A stretch of 64,000 bases of DNA from Marinobacter sp. ELB17 (GCF_000169375.1 NZ_AAXY01000018.1:1-64000), one strand, 5' to 3'; numbered from the stretch's first letter, positions 1 to 8,593 are shown. The notes: generated from the letters alone by a model not told the origin. Made by a program: numbers and translations.

Positions 1-551
1 ATGGGACTGCCACCCACCTGTTGTAAGGCTCGCTGCAAGCCCGCCGCCAGAGCCGCATAACTCTCACCACCTTGAACGACGGTAACCGAGCGCCAACCGC
101 TGTAGGCCAATCGAAATTGATAGAGCAGGTGTGGAAAGGTCTTGGATTGAATCGTAACCGGGTTGTCGGGGTGGGTAAAATCAGAAAACCCCTGTTGCGC
201 CACAACCGCCTGCTGGCGAAAAATGACCTCGCGTTCCGGCCCGTGTAGCGCCCGCCAGAGCTTCACACGGCGTTGCAGGGTGCGCAGAATGGTCTGATCG
301 TAGTGCTCAGGGTAATGCTCTTGCAGATAATCAAGCAGAGTTGTACCGGTCAGCTTAGGCTCATTTTCTAACAGATGGAGCAACTCTGTTTCCCAAACCG
401 CTTCCAGTGGATCTTCTCGGGTACGCCATTGCCGCTCGGTGTCAAGGCAGGGTTTTTGTGCTGATGTCTCGATGCGTCGCCCAGATCGGACAGAAACGCC
501 TGCCTTGGCGGCAGCTACTTCTTGGCTTGCGCCATTTTGTCGGTGCTGCAT
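1..551 (-). CDS. istA: IS21-family transposase IstA (N-terminal part)
   Basis: I translated this on the minus strand. It starts at ATG 551, preceded by GAGGAG eight bases upstream. The product begins MQHRQNGASQEVAAAKAG, a short helix-turn-helix region. It continues with WRTREDPLEAVWETELL, then the LRTLQRRVKLWRALHG second DNA-binding segment and the FRLAYSGW and GGESYAALAAGLQ segments typical of IstA upstream of and within the DDE domain. The reading frame is open to the window edge, so about 183 residues are visible and the catalytic C-terminal half is outside. IstA with IstB mobilises the IS. I cannot tell whether this copy is intact. Confidence 0.8.
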   Translation of the reverse strand, partial: MQHRQNGASQEVAAAKAGVSVRSGRRIETSAQKPCLDTERQWRTREDPLEAVWETELLHLLENEPKLTGTTLLDYLQEHYPEHYDQTILRTLQRRVKLWRALHGPEREVIFRQQAVVAQQGFSDFTHPDNPVTIQSKTFPHLLYQFRLAYSGWRSVTVVQGGESYAALAAGLQRALQQVGGSP

Positions 552-680
552 GTACAGCTCCTCTTGTCGGTTGGTTATGTGTTGACCAGGCACCTTGTGC
601 TCCACAGTGGAAAACAAAGTACCGATTGTTACACCCAACCGGCCAAGATAATTGTCGTTAACCGGTCATCCTAATTGTCG
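1..680 (-). mobile_element. IS21-family insertion sequence, istA end (runs off left edge)
   Basis: This is the end of an IS21-type element. The istA gene reads leftward from 551. Between 552 and 680 lie spaced copies of a CGACAATTA-like motif on the minus strand (around 671-680 and 650-657), as in the multiple terminal repeats of this family. The outer end is placed at about 680 because an unrelated tnpB reading frame starts in register at 683. The rest of istA and istB would lie left of the window. The exact terminal base is uncertain. Confidence 0.7.
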
Positions 681-682
681 CC

Positions 683-1045
683 GAACACCACGCAATGATC
701 GTGATTGAGGATTTGAAGGTCAGCAATATGTCTCGCTCAGCCAAAGGCACCACGGACAATCCGGGCACCAACGTTGCCGCAAAATCCGGCTTGAACCGGT
801 CGATACTGAACCAGGGCTGGCACGAATTCCGGGGCGGAGAAGTGCTGGCGGTGCCGGCGCATTACACCCGTCAAACGTGCCCAGCCTGTCAGCATGTCAG
901 TGTCGACAACCGCAAGACGCAGGCTCGTTTTAAGTGCGTTGAGTGTGGGTTTTCAGAGAACGCTTATCTGGCCGGTGCGATCAATATAAAAGCACGAGGG
1001 CATCGCGTTCTAGCTTGTGGAGAGACGGCGTCAGCTGTTCAATGA
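683..1045 (+). pseudogene. TnpB-family (IS200/IS605 OrfB) remnant
   Basis: This is the C-terminal fragment of a TnpB/OrfB RNA-guided nuclease-like protein. The HAMIVIEDLKVSNMSRSAKG segment carries the conserved ED motif. The zinc ribbon TCPACQHVSVDNRKTQARF...CVECGF follows. The N-terminal half is missing, because the IS21 end abuts the fragment at about 680. After GWHEFR the sequence jumps directly to GGEVLAVPAHYT. Relatives usually have roughly a dozen more residues here, so a small in-frame deletion is likely. The last domain residue D is also changed (SENAYLAGAIN instead of the usual ENADxxGAxN). A frameshifted tail is recognisable to about 1140. It is non-functional on every criterion I can see. 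Confidence 0.75.
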
Positions 1046-1290
1046 AGCAGGAACTGGCTGCCCGAGTAATCAGGTAGCACTCTCTTTTGGGAATCCTCTT
1101 CCTGAGCATTCAGCGAAGGGAGGATGTCAGTAAGAGGAATGTTTCGGCACGTGAAGCCTGGCCGGAAATCGAGGACACCGCAATACGAAAATCTCTAACC
1201 AACACAGACTGCAGGGCACTGGTTTGAAGTCCTAGAGCAAAATGGATACTTCAGGCCAAAACCCCTGCTAAGTCCAATACACTTAAATAT
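1046..1290. other. Decayed tnpB tail and non-coding DNA
   Basis: No credible gene. The first 100 bases read in another frame as the weathered C-terminal end typical of tnpB (NPLPEHSAKGGCQ). The remainder shows nothing I can assign. Confidence 0.4.
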
Positions 1291-1319
1291 TAGACATAAT
1301 GGAATAGAGTAATTATACT
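1291..1319 (+). promoter_or_regulatory. Predicted sigma70 promoter
   Basis: TAGACA (1291-1296) and TATACT (1314-1319) are separated by 17 bases, a good match to -35/-10 elements. The promoter points toward the small ORF at 1399 and the truncated gene at 1586. Prediction only. Confidence 0.5.
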
Positions 1320-1398
1320 GTACCCATGACCTATTGGTATTGGCGCCAAACCTGGTTTTCGCTAGCGTCAGCTAAACACCACAGCCTGGTAAAACCTC

Positions 1399-1539
1399 AT
1401 GAGCACGATAGATACAAACAAGCTGGGCGGAATCAACCTCAAGATCCGCGGCGGCGAGCAGTCAATCGGAGCCATTACAAAGAATCGAGTTACCCTACGC
1501 GATCCTAAAACCCGTAAGCCTCGCGGTGTTCGGATCTAA
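1399..1539 (+). CDS. Small basic hypothetical protein (46 aa)
   Basis: ATG 1399 to TAA 1537-1539 encodes a 46-residue protein starting MSTIDTNKLGGINLKIRGG. It is rich in Lys/Arg, with an RDPKTRKPRGVRI end. It lies 80 bases behind a good promoter and 46 bases before the gene at 1586, so the two may be co-transcribed. I do not recognise the family. No strong ribosome binding site is visible, which keeps confidence modest. Confidence 0.35.
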   Translation: MSTIDTNKLGGINLKIRGGEQSIGAITKNRVTLRDPKTRKPRGVRI

Positions 1540-1585
1540 ACTCCGGACGACCAACTGATTAAAGAGCTTTAACAGTGAGCTAGCT

Positions 1586-1990
1586 ATGAGCAAATTAGAC
1601 GAAATCACACTGTATTACCCAACTGAATTGAAGCGTTTTAGTAAAGTGGAAGCTATGGCGGAACTTATGCGCATCGGGGAGTTTCAGATTTTACTTGCTT
1701 TTATCGATCCACGTACTAACCGCCAAGTTGAGAAGAGATTTACGTTCTACCCAGCGCCACAAATCACCATCACTGGTAAATATTTTTTTGCTGAATACGC
1801 CGGTCTGCCGCTGAAAATACCGGCTGACCTAGGCTGGTGGGTTGAGGCTCAGCGTCAGAAACTGCTCAGCGTTATGAAGGTAGAGCAAAAATTACTGATT
1901 TTGAAGCGAGGCAGCTACACGGAAACCGTATTTGACCTTGAAGTGCTGCCAGCTATTCAGGGGTTCTGGGGACATTCCGTCCTAATGTAA
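1586..1990 (+). CDS. Hypothetical protein, 3' end cut by the Tn3-family element
   Basis: The native coding part is 1586-1959 (MSKLDEITLYYPTELKRF onward, about 124 residues). From 1960 the frame runs into the transposon inverted repeat and ends with the transposon-encoded tail GFWGHSVLM. The original C-terminus is therefore lost. The same nine-residue tail ends the lipoprotein gene on the far side of the second copy. No signal peptide, membrane segment or known motif is visible. The protein is a mixed alpha/beta-looking soluble polypeptide (FTFYPAPQITITGKYFFAEYAG). Function unknown. Confidence 0.5.
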   Translation: MSKLDEITLYYPTELKRFSKVEAMAELMRIGEFQILLAFIDPRTNRQVEKRFTFYPAPQITITGKYFFAEYAGLPLKIPADLGWWVEAQRQKLLSVMKVEQKLLILKRGSYTETVFDLEVLPAIQGFWGHSVLM

Positions 1991-2008
1991 CACTTATCGC
2001 TACAGCCC
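1960..2008 (+). repeat. Left 49-bp terminal inverted repeat, copy 1
   Basis: Starts GGGGTTCTGGGG and matches the reverse complement of 5129-5177 over 49 bases, after which the two ends diverge. Confidence 0.9.
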
Positions 2009-2098
2009 AACTGTCATAAGGCATCCAGAGGCACCTTAATTTTCAAAATCGCTGTAATATCCAGTTTATAGTAGTATTCCAGGTTTCGCGAGAAGCCC

Positions 2099-5000
2099 AT
2101 GTCTTATAAAGAACGCCTGACCATACTTCACGAAGCTGAAATTAACGACCTATATGGCATTCCCAGTCTCTCGCTTGAAGGAAAACGTGTCAGTTTTGCA
2201 CTGAATGACCCGGAACAGGACGTTATTAAATCCATCAGGAATCGCAATCATAAATGCTATGCCATAGCACTTCTCGGTTATTTTAAAATCAAACCGATCC
2301 AACACAACCCGCCTTACAAGGAATTGCAGGAAGATCTAACCTTTATTGCTGAAGAATATTTCGCTAAATTTAAAGTTCCTCGCTTTAGTGTTAGTCGTAT
2401 GCAAAAGGCACGTATCTACGACAAGATTCTCAACCTGCAGGGTTTTAAAACATGGGATGCAAAGCAACATCAGGAACCTCTCATTAGCTATTTACAAAAG
2501 GTTGCTAAATCCTGGATAGAACCACGCTTTTTATTTGATGCCTGTACCGAATATCTGGCTCGGAATCATATAGCTATTCCAAAATATACTGTACTTCAAC
2601 GGATTATAAGTCAGGTAATCAAGCAGGAGCGTAAGCGACTTTCTGACACATTAAAAGCAACTATATCTGCTGATTTGGCTGAGAAACTGGCGGATTTAGT
2701 CGATGGAGAAAGTACACTAACGGTCAAAGAACTTAAGCAGGCTGCGAAAAGTTTTAATGTTTCAGAGTTGGAGAAAGAGTTGAACGTGAATAAGCTGATT
2801 CAGACTTGGATGAATGAAGTAAATCAGGTGGTATCTGCTTTGTCACTATCGCAAAAAAACCAACTGCATTATGCGACGATGGTTGATTACTACTCTATTA
2901 CCAAGCTTAAACGCTTTTACCGAGTCACGCAGCAGCTTTATTTACTTTGTTACCTTCAGGAGAGGGCGCAAATCAATATTGAACGTCTGGCCGATGGATT
3001 TATCTACCACGTTCGAAAATTGCGTGAAAAAGCCAAAGCGCATGCCAAGGAAATGGCCTATAAAGACTGGGAAGGTGCAGCAGCAAATATTAGCAAAGCC
3101 GCTGAACTATTATACTTTTTTATTGACGATACAATTGATGACCAAGTGTCATTTAGACAAATAAAAAAACGGGTACAAGACTTGCTTGGAGCACGGGAAA
3201 TTGAATTACTGTGCCTGTATCTAAAAAAACAAAAACGTACGAACAATGATTACATCTGGGAATTTTATGATAAGAACAATGAGCTGATTCAACACATAAT
3301 ACGCCCCATCTTTTTATGTCTGACGTTTGAAGGGTCAGGCAATACACAGGCATTAGCTGCACAATTAAATGGAATGCAAAAGGAGTTGTTAGATACCGGG
3401 GAATTGGCGTCTACAGACCGGCGATTAATTTCATCCAAACATCAATTTTATGTGATCGATGCGGATAACAAGGTACTCTCTGAACGTTACGAGATTATGC
3501 TGTATTTAGCGGCCCAAAATAAGCTGGATGGCAAACTTTTTATACCCACAGCCATAAAATATCGCGCATTACACGATGATCTGGTTGGGGATATCCCTTG
3601 GGCTGAGAAAGACAAATTGCTCAAAGATTCCATGTTAGGCAGTATGAATACCGAGCCTGCCCAGCTGGTCAAGTCAATGGAACAAGAGATGACCGATAAG
3701 CTGCAGCGGGTCTGCCAACGTATTGATGACGGCGACAATCGAAATGTGATATTGCGTAATCGTTCGGGTAAAACCCAATGGCGGCTTCCGTATTCCGGTG
3801 CTAAAACTGCTCTAAACAATCCTTTTTTTGATCGCATGGAACCCATCAACGTTGCTGACGTATTGCGCTTCGTTCATCAGGAGACAGGCTTTTTAAAGCA
3901 CTTTGAGCATGTTCGTCAGATACAGTCCGGCCAGAGCGATCATTTGAATGATTTGCTGGCAGCAGTCATTGGCAATGGAACTTATTACGGCTTGCATGGC
4001 ATGGCCAGTATCTCTGATCGGTCATATGAACACCTACGCACAGTGCAAGCCAATTATTTGCGACCTGAAACGCTAAACCTCGGCAATGATGCCATTAACG
4101 ATGCGACAGCGAAATTATCAATCTTCAAACATTACAATATCCAGGAAGGACTCATTCATGCGAGTGCCGATGGGCAGAAATTCGAATCACGGTTAGAGAC
4201 ATTTAAAACCCGCTATTCATCGAAATATTTTGGCACAAACAAAGGACTGACATCGATGAACCTGATTGCCAATCATGTAGCATTGAATGCCCGAATTATC
4301 GGTGCTAATGAACATGAATCACACTTTATTTTGGACTTGCTTCATAACAACACCTCTGAAATTAAGCCGGATATATTATCAACGGATACGCACGGGGTTA
4401 ATCATGTGAACTTTGCCTTGCTGGACCTGTTTGGCTATACCTTTGCACCGCGCTATGCTCAGTTTGGAACGGTGATATCAGACTTATTTGATGTAAGTGA
4501 GGGAGAAGATAATAAGGCGACGCTCTCATTGAAAAAGCCTATCAATACAGCACTAATTATCGATGAGTGGGATACTATTCAACGCATTATTGTATCGCTG
4601 CAGCAAAAGACGATAACGCAGGCAACACTTGTTAGAAAGCTTTCCGGCTATAGTCAAAACCATCCCTTGCTGAAAGCTTTAACTGAGTACAACCGTATGC
4701 TCAAGGCCATGTACTTACTGGACTATATTGATGATGCCAGCTTAAGAACTTATGTGCAGCGAGCATTGAATCGCGGAGAGGCTTATCATCAACTACGCCG
4801 TGCCATTGCTCATGTGAATGGTAATCGTTTCAGAGGGAAATCAGACGATGAAATCGTCTTGTGGAATGAATGTGCGAGGCTATTAACCAACGCCATTATT
4901 TATTTTAACTCGCTGATACTGACGCGATTACTCGAGTATTTTGAAGAGGAAGGTGACGATAAGAAGCTCGAAATTATCAAGCAGGTTTCACCAGTGGCCT

Positions 5001-5101
5001 GGCATAATATCAATTTGAACGGGACCTACAGCTTCAGCTTTGAACAAAATCCGCTCGACTTGGATGAGATTATGCAATCAATCGTGCAAAATGAAAATTA
5101 A
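2099..5101 (+). CDS. tnpA: Tn3-family transposase TnpA (copy 1)
   Basis: This 1000-residue protein has the usual length of Tn3-family TnpA, which cuts and joins the transposon ends in replicative transposition. The N-terminal part (about 1-300) is the DNA-binding region that recognises the long inverted repeats. The C-terminal half is the DDE catalytic domain. I place the acidic triad at D691 (ASADGQKFE), D763 (STDTHG) and E924 (LWNECARLL). The start ATG 2099 follows AGAAG closely and the gene ends 76 bases before the right end. It is the only gene of the element, so cointegrate resolution must depend on host recombination or another resolvase. Confidence 0.93.
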   Translation: MSYKERLTILHEAEINDLYGIPSLSLEGKRVSFALNDPEQDVIKSIRNRNHKCYAIALLGYFKIKPIQHNPPYKELQEDLTFIAEEYFAKFKVPRFSVSRMQKARIYDKILNLQGFKTWDAKQHQEPLISYLQKVAKSWIEPRFLFDACTEYLARNHIAIPKYTVLQRIISQVIKQERKRLSDTLKATISADLAEKLADLVDGESTLTVKELKQAAKSFNVSELEKELNVNKLIQTWMNEVNQVVSALSLSQKNQLHYATMVDYYSITKLKRFYRVTQQLYLLCYLQERAQINIERLADGFIYHVRKLREKAKAHAKEMAYKDWEGAAANISKAAELLYFFIDDTIDDQVSFRQIKKRVQDLLGAREIELLCLYLKKQKRTNNDYIWEFYDKNNELIQHIIRPIFLCLTFEGSGNTQALAAQLNGMQKELLDTGELASTDRRLISSKHQFYVIDADNKVLSERYEIMLYLAAQNKLDGKLFIPTAIKYRALHDDLVGDIPWAEKDKLLKDSMLGSMNTEPAQLVKSMEQEMTDKLQRVCQRIDDGDNRNVILRNRSGKTQWRLPYSGAKTALNNPFFDRMEPINVADVLRFVHQETGFLKHFEHVRQIQSGQSDHLNDLLAAVIGNGTYYGLHGMASISDRSYEHLRTVQANYLRPETLNLGNDAINDATAKLSIFKHYNIQEGLIHASADGQKFESRLETFKTRYSSKYFGTNKGLTSMNLIANHVALNARIIGANEHESHFILDLLHNNTSEIKPDILSTDTHGVNHVNFALLDLFGYTFAPRYAQFGTVISDLFDVSEGEDNKATLSLKKPINTALIIDEWDTIQRIIVSLQQKTITQATLVRKLSGYSQNHPLLKALTEYNRMLKAMYLLDYIDDASLRTYVQRALNRGEAYHQLRRAIAHVNGNRFRGKSDDEIVLWNECARLLTNAIIYFNSLILTRLLEYFEEEGDDKKLEIIKQVSPVAWHNINLNGTYSFSFEQNPLDLDEIMQSIVQNEN

Positions 5102-5128
5102 GACACCTCTGGACACCCTATGAGGCAA

Positions 5129-5177
5129 GGGCTGTAGCGATAAGTGTTACATTAGGACGGAATGTCCCCAGAACCCC
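5129..5177 (-). repeat. Right 49-bp terminal inverted repeat, copy 1
   Basis: Reverse complement of 1960-2008. Reading outward it contains ATGTCCCCAGAACCCC, which supplies an ATG for downstream sequence. Confidence 0.9.
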
Positions 5178-5350
5178 ATAATGTAGCTCAGCGTTTTAAT
5201 TCAGATAAAGATTACGCTGAAAAGCTCAACGGTTTAGAGCTGAAAGCAAAAACCGCCGGTAGCGGGGTTTGGGCTTTTAGTGACAGTGTTTCACCGTCAG
5301 AATATAGAAAGGAAGTTAAACGTGTTGGAACAACACCAGCAATACCCTGA
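5162..5350 (+). pseudogene. Staphylococcal-nuclease-like (SNase) C-terminal remnant
   Basis: The frame opens with MSPEP encoded by the transposon end. The native part starts at 5178 and ends at 5350. The segment YAEKLNGLELKAKTAGSGVW followed by SPSEYRK matches the C-terminal pattern of secreted thermonuclease (SNase) family proteins: a helix rich in E/A/K, then G-x-W, and a PWEWR-like ending. The catalytic N-terminal part was removed by the transposon. The fragment overlaps the start of traX. Family assignment comes from this short tail only. Confidence 0.5.
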
Positions 5351-6041
5351 TTCATGGCTGACGTTGTTAAAGTGGGTGGCGATAGCATCAATGACGTTGG
5401 ACCACTGCAACCGGTTTTTGCTGAGTGAAGCGGGCGCGATTGCTCCTGGCCTTGGTCGTTTGGCCATGCCTTTATTTGTGTTTGTCCTTGCTTACAACTT
5501 AGCGCGAATGCCCGTTAACAAAATGCCGAAATTAGTTTTTCGGCTTTTTGCGTTTGGGGTTTTGGCAACACCGGCTTACCTGGCTGTGGGCGCAACGTCT
5601 AAATATGGGTGGTGGCCATTAAACATCCTGTTTACGTTTATGACGCTTACGACGGTTGTGTGGCTGCTGAGCGTGAAAACGGACAGCAAGTGGAAAACGG
5701 TTGTGTACCGTTTTTCAGCCATAATTTTGTTTCTCGTTTTAGGGGTAATTGTCGAATATTTTTGGGTCGGTCTTGGTTTGGGTCTGTCGATTTGGGCTTA
5801 TTTTCGCCTAGCGAAAATAACAATCTGGGGCAGGGCTTTACCGTTCGCGGTGGCTGCGTGGTTCGTGCTTCTGAATGATATGAACGGCAACTGGTGGGCG
5901 CTTGTGGCATTTGCGTTGGTCGCGACAGGCTGGTTAGTGCCAGCGGATAAAGTCAAATTACCTCGCTGTAAATGGTTTTTTTACTGGTTTTATCCCGCAC
6001 ATTTGGCGGTAATTTGGGTTTTGGTGAAAATTTTTCCTTGA
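5322..6041 (+). CDS. traX: TraX-family membrane protein
   Basis: This 239-residue, strongly hydrophobic protein has about seven to eight membrane segments. Its N-terminus LTLLKWVAIASMTLDHCNRF matches the hallmark K-x-x-A-x-x-x-M-x-x-D-H of TraX. It is followed by GRLAMPLFVFVLAYNLAR, as in the TraX family of F-like plasmids, where TraX acetylates the pilin N-terminus. I choose GTG 5322 because GGAAG lies six bases upstream. An ATG at 5280 would add 14 residues that overlap the nuclease remnant. It lies alone in the transposon-bounded segment, away from the conjugation genes. Its pilin target in an IncI-like system is unknown. Confidence 0.8.
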   Translation: MLEQHQQYPDSWLTLLKWVAIASMTLDHCNRFLLSEAGAIAPGLGRLAMPLFVFVLAYNLARMPVNKMPKLVFRLFAFGVLATPAYLAVGATSKYGWWPLNILFTFMTLTTVVWLLSVKTDSKWKTVVYRFSAIILFLVLGVIVEYFWVGLGLGLSIWAYFRLAKITIWGRALPFAVAAWFVLLNDMNGNWWALVAFALVATGWLVPADKVKLPRCKWFFYWFYPAHLAVIWVLVKIFP

Positions 6042-6102
6042 AGTGCGATAAATGTAAATGCCTTTCAAAAATAGTTATTCAATAACTTTTAAGCCATAAA
6101 AA

Positions 6103-6122
6103 AACCGCCTAAATAGGCGGTT
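6103..6122. terminator. Bidirectional intrinsic terminator
   Basis: AACCGCCTA and TAGGCGGTT form a 9-bp stem with a 2-base loop. T-rich tracts on both sides serve both traX (rightward) and the lipoprotein gene (leftward). Confidence 0.85.
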
Positions 6123-6141
6123 CTTTTATTTATAATTCTGG

Positions 6142-6456
6142 TTACTTTTTTGTGAAACGTTTTTCATATACGCCCACTAACACTAAAGTCTCGCCATCTA
6201 ATTTAAACTTTGTTTGATTGCTTCTTACATCAACCAGATTACCTTCGTTTACTAAATATGTACCGTTTGTTTTAGTTATATTTCTATCATGCAAAATATT
6301 TACTTTGTCGCTTGAATCTTCAGTTATTAATAACGTTTGTGACTTTCCTCCGTCCTCTTTTACTTCGCTCCATGTACCTAAAAACGGCTCTTTGTTACTG
6401 CCGCCGCAAGCGGTTAAAAGTAAGGTTGTGGCCAATGCAATAACAAATTTAGTCAT
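6142..6456 (-). CDS. Small lipoprotein
   Basis: This is a 104-residue protein starting at ATG 6456 (MTKFVIALATTLLLTACGG). A classic lipoprotein signal with lipobox LTAC gives a mature protein of about 86 residues anchored at Cys. The mature part begins GGSNKEPFLGTWSE and is predicted mostly beta, reminiscent of small lipocalin-like lipoproteins. That resemblance is only structural impression. A longer start at 6501 would put 15 residues before the signal and overlap mvaT, so it is less likely. It sits directly downstream of the mvaT gene on the same strand. Function unknown. Confidence 0.65.
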   Translation of the reverse strand: MTKFVIALATTLLLTACGGSNKEPFLGTWSEVKEDGGKSQTLLITEDSSDKVNILHDRNITKTNGTYLVNEGNLVDVRSNQTKFKLDGETLVLVGVYEKRFTKK

Positions 6457-6482
6457 TTTAATAATCTCTATGTGTGTAAATT

Positions 6483-6851
6483 TTATTCTGTTACTATCCA
6501 ATCAGATACGTCTAAATCTGGATTTTCAGAACGCCATTTTTTCAGAACCGTGTGATTTCCGCCCGCTGTGGTAACGGTTTCACCCGTTTCAGGGTTTTTG
6601 TATGTTTTTGGTTCTCTTGGCTTCCGAGGCTTTTTGATGAAAGCGTTATTTGCTAAGTGTTCGGCCTGGTGAGGGTTTAGCAGTTCGGCAGCTTCTTCTT
6701 TGGTCTTTTCATAAACTTCTAAAAGGGTTTCAAGTTCGTTAAAAAACTTTAGATCATTCTGAAAGCTCTCATTGTTCTCAATAGCAGCCAGATCACTTTC
6801 CATTTTCTGCACTTGTTCTTTGATTTTCATGTATTCGCGTAGCGTTGCCAT
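6483..6851 (-). CDS. mvaT: MvaT-type H-NS family nucleoid protein
   Basis: This 122-residue protein has the MvaT/MvaU plan. An N-terminal coiled coil for oligomerisation (MATLREYMKIKEQVQKMESD to about residue 60) is followed by a basic linker (KKPRKPREPKTYKNP). The C-terminal DNA-binding domain contains GNHTVLKKW, the loop that inserts into the AT-rich minor groove. Plasmid-borne H-NS homologues act as stealth silencers of AT-rich foreign genes. Here the gene lies in an AT-rich segment between the two transposons, so it could silence that segment or act on the host. The length is normal and no defect is visible. Confidence 0.85.
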   Translation of the reverse strand: MATLREYMKIKEQVQKMESDLAAIENNESFQNDLKFFNELETLLEVYEKTKEEAAELLNPHQAEHLANNAFIKKPRKPREPKTYKNPETGETVTTAGGNHTVLKKWRSENPDLDVSDWIVTE

Positions 6852-6952
6852 ACAGTTTCCACCTAATTTTTGGTCTAATTTATGATTTACTTATTTCGTA
6901 AAGTCGCATTGTGGCAGATAAATTGAATTGCCACAACGCAACGGAGTATGGA

Positions 6953-8593
6953 TTACATTTCAAAATCACGTGAACTAATTTTTAATTGTTGCGCTGGTTG
7001 GCTCACTTCCGTTTTAGCAGCAGCCATAACGGCTTTCATATAGTCGTTATCTTGACCAATGGTTGTTAGCTCTGCGGCCAGCTCTGGGCTCTTATCGGCT
7101 AGATACACAACGGCAATAATAGCCTCCTTTAGTTCAGGTTTACCTCTCAAATCTTCAAGGCGGCTGGTTATTTCTTGCGCTGTTTTCTTTGCGCCTGCTT
7201 CGGTATGAGGCGGCTTTAGCTCCAATATTTTGTTTGCGTTATCTTTTGCTTCAGCATTTTCAACACTGAGCTGTGCGGGCTCTTGGTCAAATGTGGCCAC
7301 AATAGAATTAGTGAAGCTTTCACTGTAACCAGTCCTGAAGTTCCCGCTGATCTCATCATTGCCAGCAGGCAACGTTTTTGTATAAATGGGCTCTCCACTT
7401 TCAAGTTGCCCGGTAACGTTGGTTTCAGCAATTACCTGTGAGGCATTTCCTGGCTCTTTATCGAGTCCGTTAGGCAGGTTGTGGACAATGGAAGGTAGCT
7501 CTGAGGCTTTGGCTTCAAAGAACGCACCACCGGCAGCAGCAGCCGTTGTGTACTGCGTGGAAATATCGCCAGCCACTAGATCGAAAGTACCAGTTTTGTT
7601 TTCAGTAGTTGGCACATACTGTTCCAATTTGAAATTAGGCGGCGTGAAATCCTCCCCGGTTAATTCTGCTATTGTTTCGTTGTCTAGTTTCCTTATGTCT
7701 AAATCGTTTGTAACTTCTCTTGCAGCTTCGCCAGCGGTCATTTCTCCACTATCGCTAAGCGGTACAAAATCTTTATCAAAATGGGTTACTTGGTACATAC
7801 CCTCTTCTTTTGCACTTCGTGTTAGAAGGGTTGTTGTAGATTCTGAGCTAAGCGTTAGAGCTTCAATTTCGCCGCTGTTTATTCTTTCTTCGACGCGCTC
7901 ACCCAAGAGTGATCGCTGATCGCCAGCTTTAACGGCTGCACCAAAAGCATTTTCATTGGTACTGCTCGCCAGTTCTTCCATTTTGTACAGCTTACTAAGG
8001 TCAAGGTCTGTGTCAGGTGTCTTCTCGTCATTATCGGTGTCAAGCATTTCCACAACTTCATTCAACGTTTTCTCGTTTTCAATTCTTGTTGATTCCGCCG
8101 CCATACCTTCATTAATTAAAGATTCAAGTTCTTCAGGTGTATTTGCTGTGTTGCGCTCGGCTTCGGTATTTTCTACGGTCTGCCGGTTGGTCACGGTTTC
8201 AATGTTTTCAGTGTCGAGCTGATTTTTGACAGTCTCAATATTTTCAACATCGAGCTGGTTTCGTTCGTTCACTTCCAGTTCGCTTGTTAGCTCTGAAACA
8301 TAGCTTTCCATTAGTACGGCGCTGCGGGTCGCTCTCGCGCTATCTAAGTTTGTTTCTAGTACATCAAATTTTTCAGCCGTGATATTTTGGCTTTCCATCA
8401 GCGCCATATACTGGCTTTCCAACTCAACGAATCGGCTTTCTTGCTCTCTGAAACTATCCGCCATTGGCAGCATCTTACTGTCTTGATAATCGGTTTCCAG
8501 CTCTTTACTAAACGCTCTGGCTGCGTGATTCGTTAACATAAATTCGTTGGGCTCTTTCCCGGCAAGCTCCGCTTTATGGGGTTCTGGGGACAT
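6953..8593 (-). CDS. Acidic coiled-coil protein, 5' end cut by transposon copy 2
   Basis: The native sequence is 8577-6953 (541 residues). The first five residues, MSPEP, come from the transposon end, which fortuitously supplies an ATG. The product is rich in Glu, Thr, Ser and Asn. A long heptad-like region (about 60-180) contains repeated ENIETVKNQLD-type units. The C-terminal half is more ordered, ending LADKSPELAAELTTIGQDND. The architecture recalls the C-terminal regions of large polyvalent or relaxase-associated plasmid proteins, but I cannot assign a family. The N-terminal part of the original protein is missing and does not occur elsewhere in the window. Confidence 0.5.
   Translation of the reverse strand: MSPEPHKAELAGKEPNEFMLTNHAARAFSKELETDYQDSKMLPMADSFREQESRFVELESQYMALMESQNITAEKFDVLETNLDSARATRSAVLMESYVSELTSELEVNERNQLDVENIETVKNQLDTENIETVTNRQTVENTEAERNTANTPEELESLINEGMAAESTRIENEKTLNEVVEMLDTDNDEKTPDTDLDLSKLYKMEELASSTNENAFGAAVKAGDQRSLLGERVEERINSGEIEALTLSSESTTTLLTRSAKEEGMYQVTHFDKDFVPLSDSGEMTAGEAAREVTNDLDIRKLDNETIAELTGEDFTPPNFKLEQYVPTTENKTGTFDLVAGDISTQYTTAAAAGGAFFEAKASELPSIVHNLPNGLDKEPGNASQVIAETNVTGQLESGEPIYTKTLPAGNDEISGNFRTGYSESFTNSIVATFDQEPAQLSVENAEAKDNANKILELKPPHTEAGAKKTAQEITSRLEDLRGKPELKEAIIAVVYLADKSPELAAELTTIGQDNDYMKAVMAAAKTEVSQPAQQLKISSRDFEM

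Larger units (their letters stand above)
1960..5177 (+). mobile_element. Tn3-family transposase-only element, copy 1
   Basis: The element is bounded by perfect 49-bp inverted repeats that begin GGGGTTCTGGGGACATTCCG. It carries only a transposase gene. There is no resolvase and no recognisable res site, as in the IS1071-like members of the Tn3 family. The copy at 8578-11795 appears identical throughout and its protein is identical over 1000 residues, so the duplication is recent. Confidence 0.9.

Noticed and set aside
1326..1508. 60-codon ORF after the promoter
   Set aside because: Out of frame with the better small ORF at 1399. Composition is unlike a protein.
1955..5182. 5-bp target duplication around transposon copy 1 or the composite
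   Set aside because: Pentamers attca, ataat, tttat and acttt do not match in any direct pairing. ataat against the reverse complement of tttat (ataaa) matches only four of five.
6142..6501. Longer lipoprotein start at 6501
   Set aside because: It would put 15 polar residues before the signal peptide and overlap the mvaT gene. ATG 6456 fits a lipoprotein signal.
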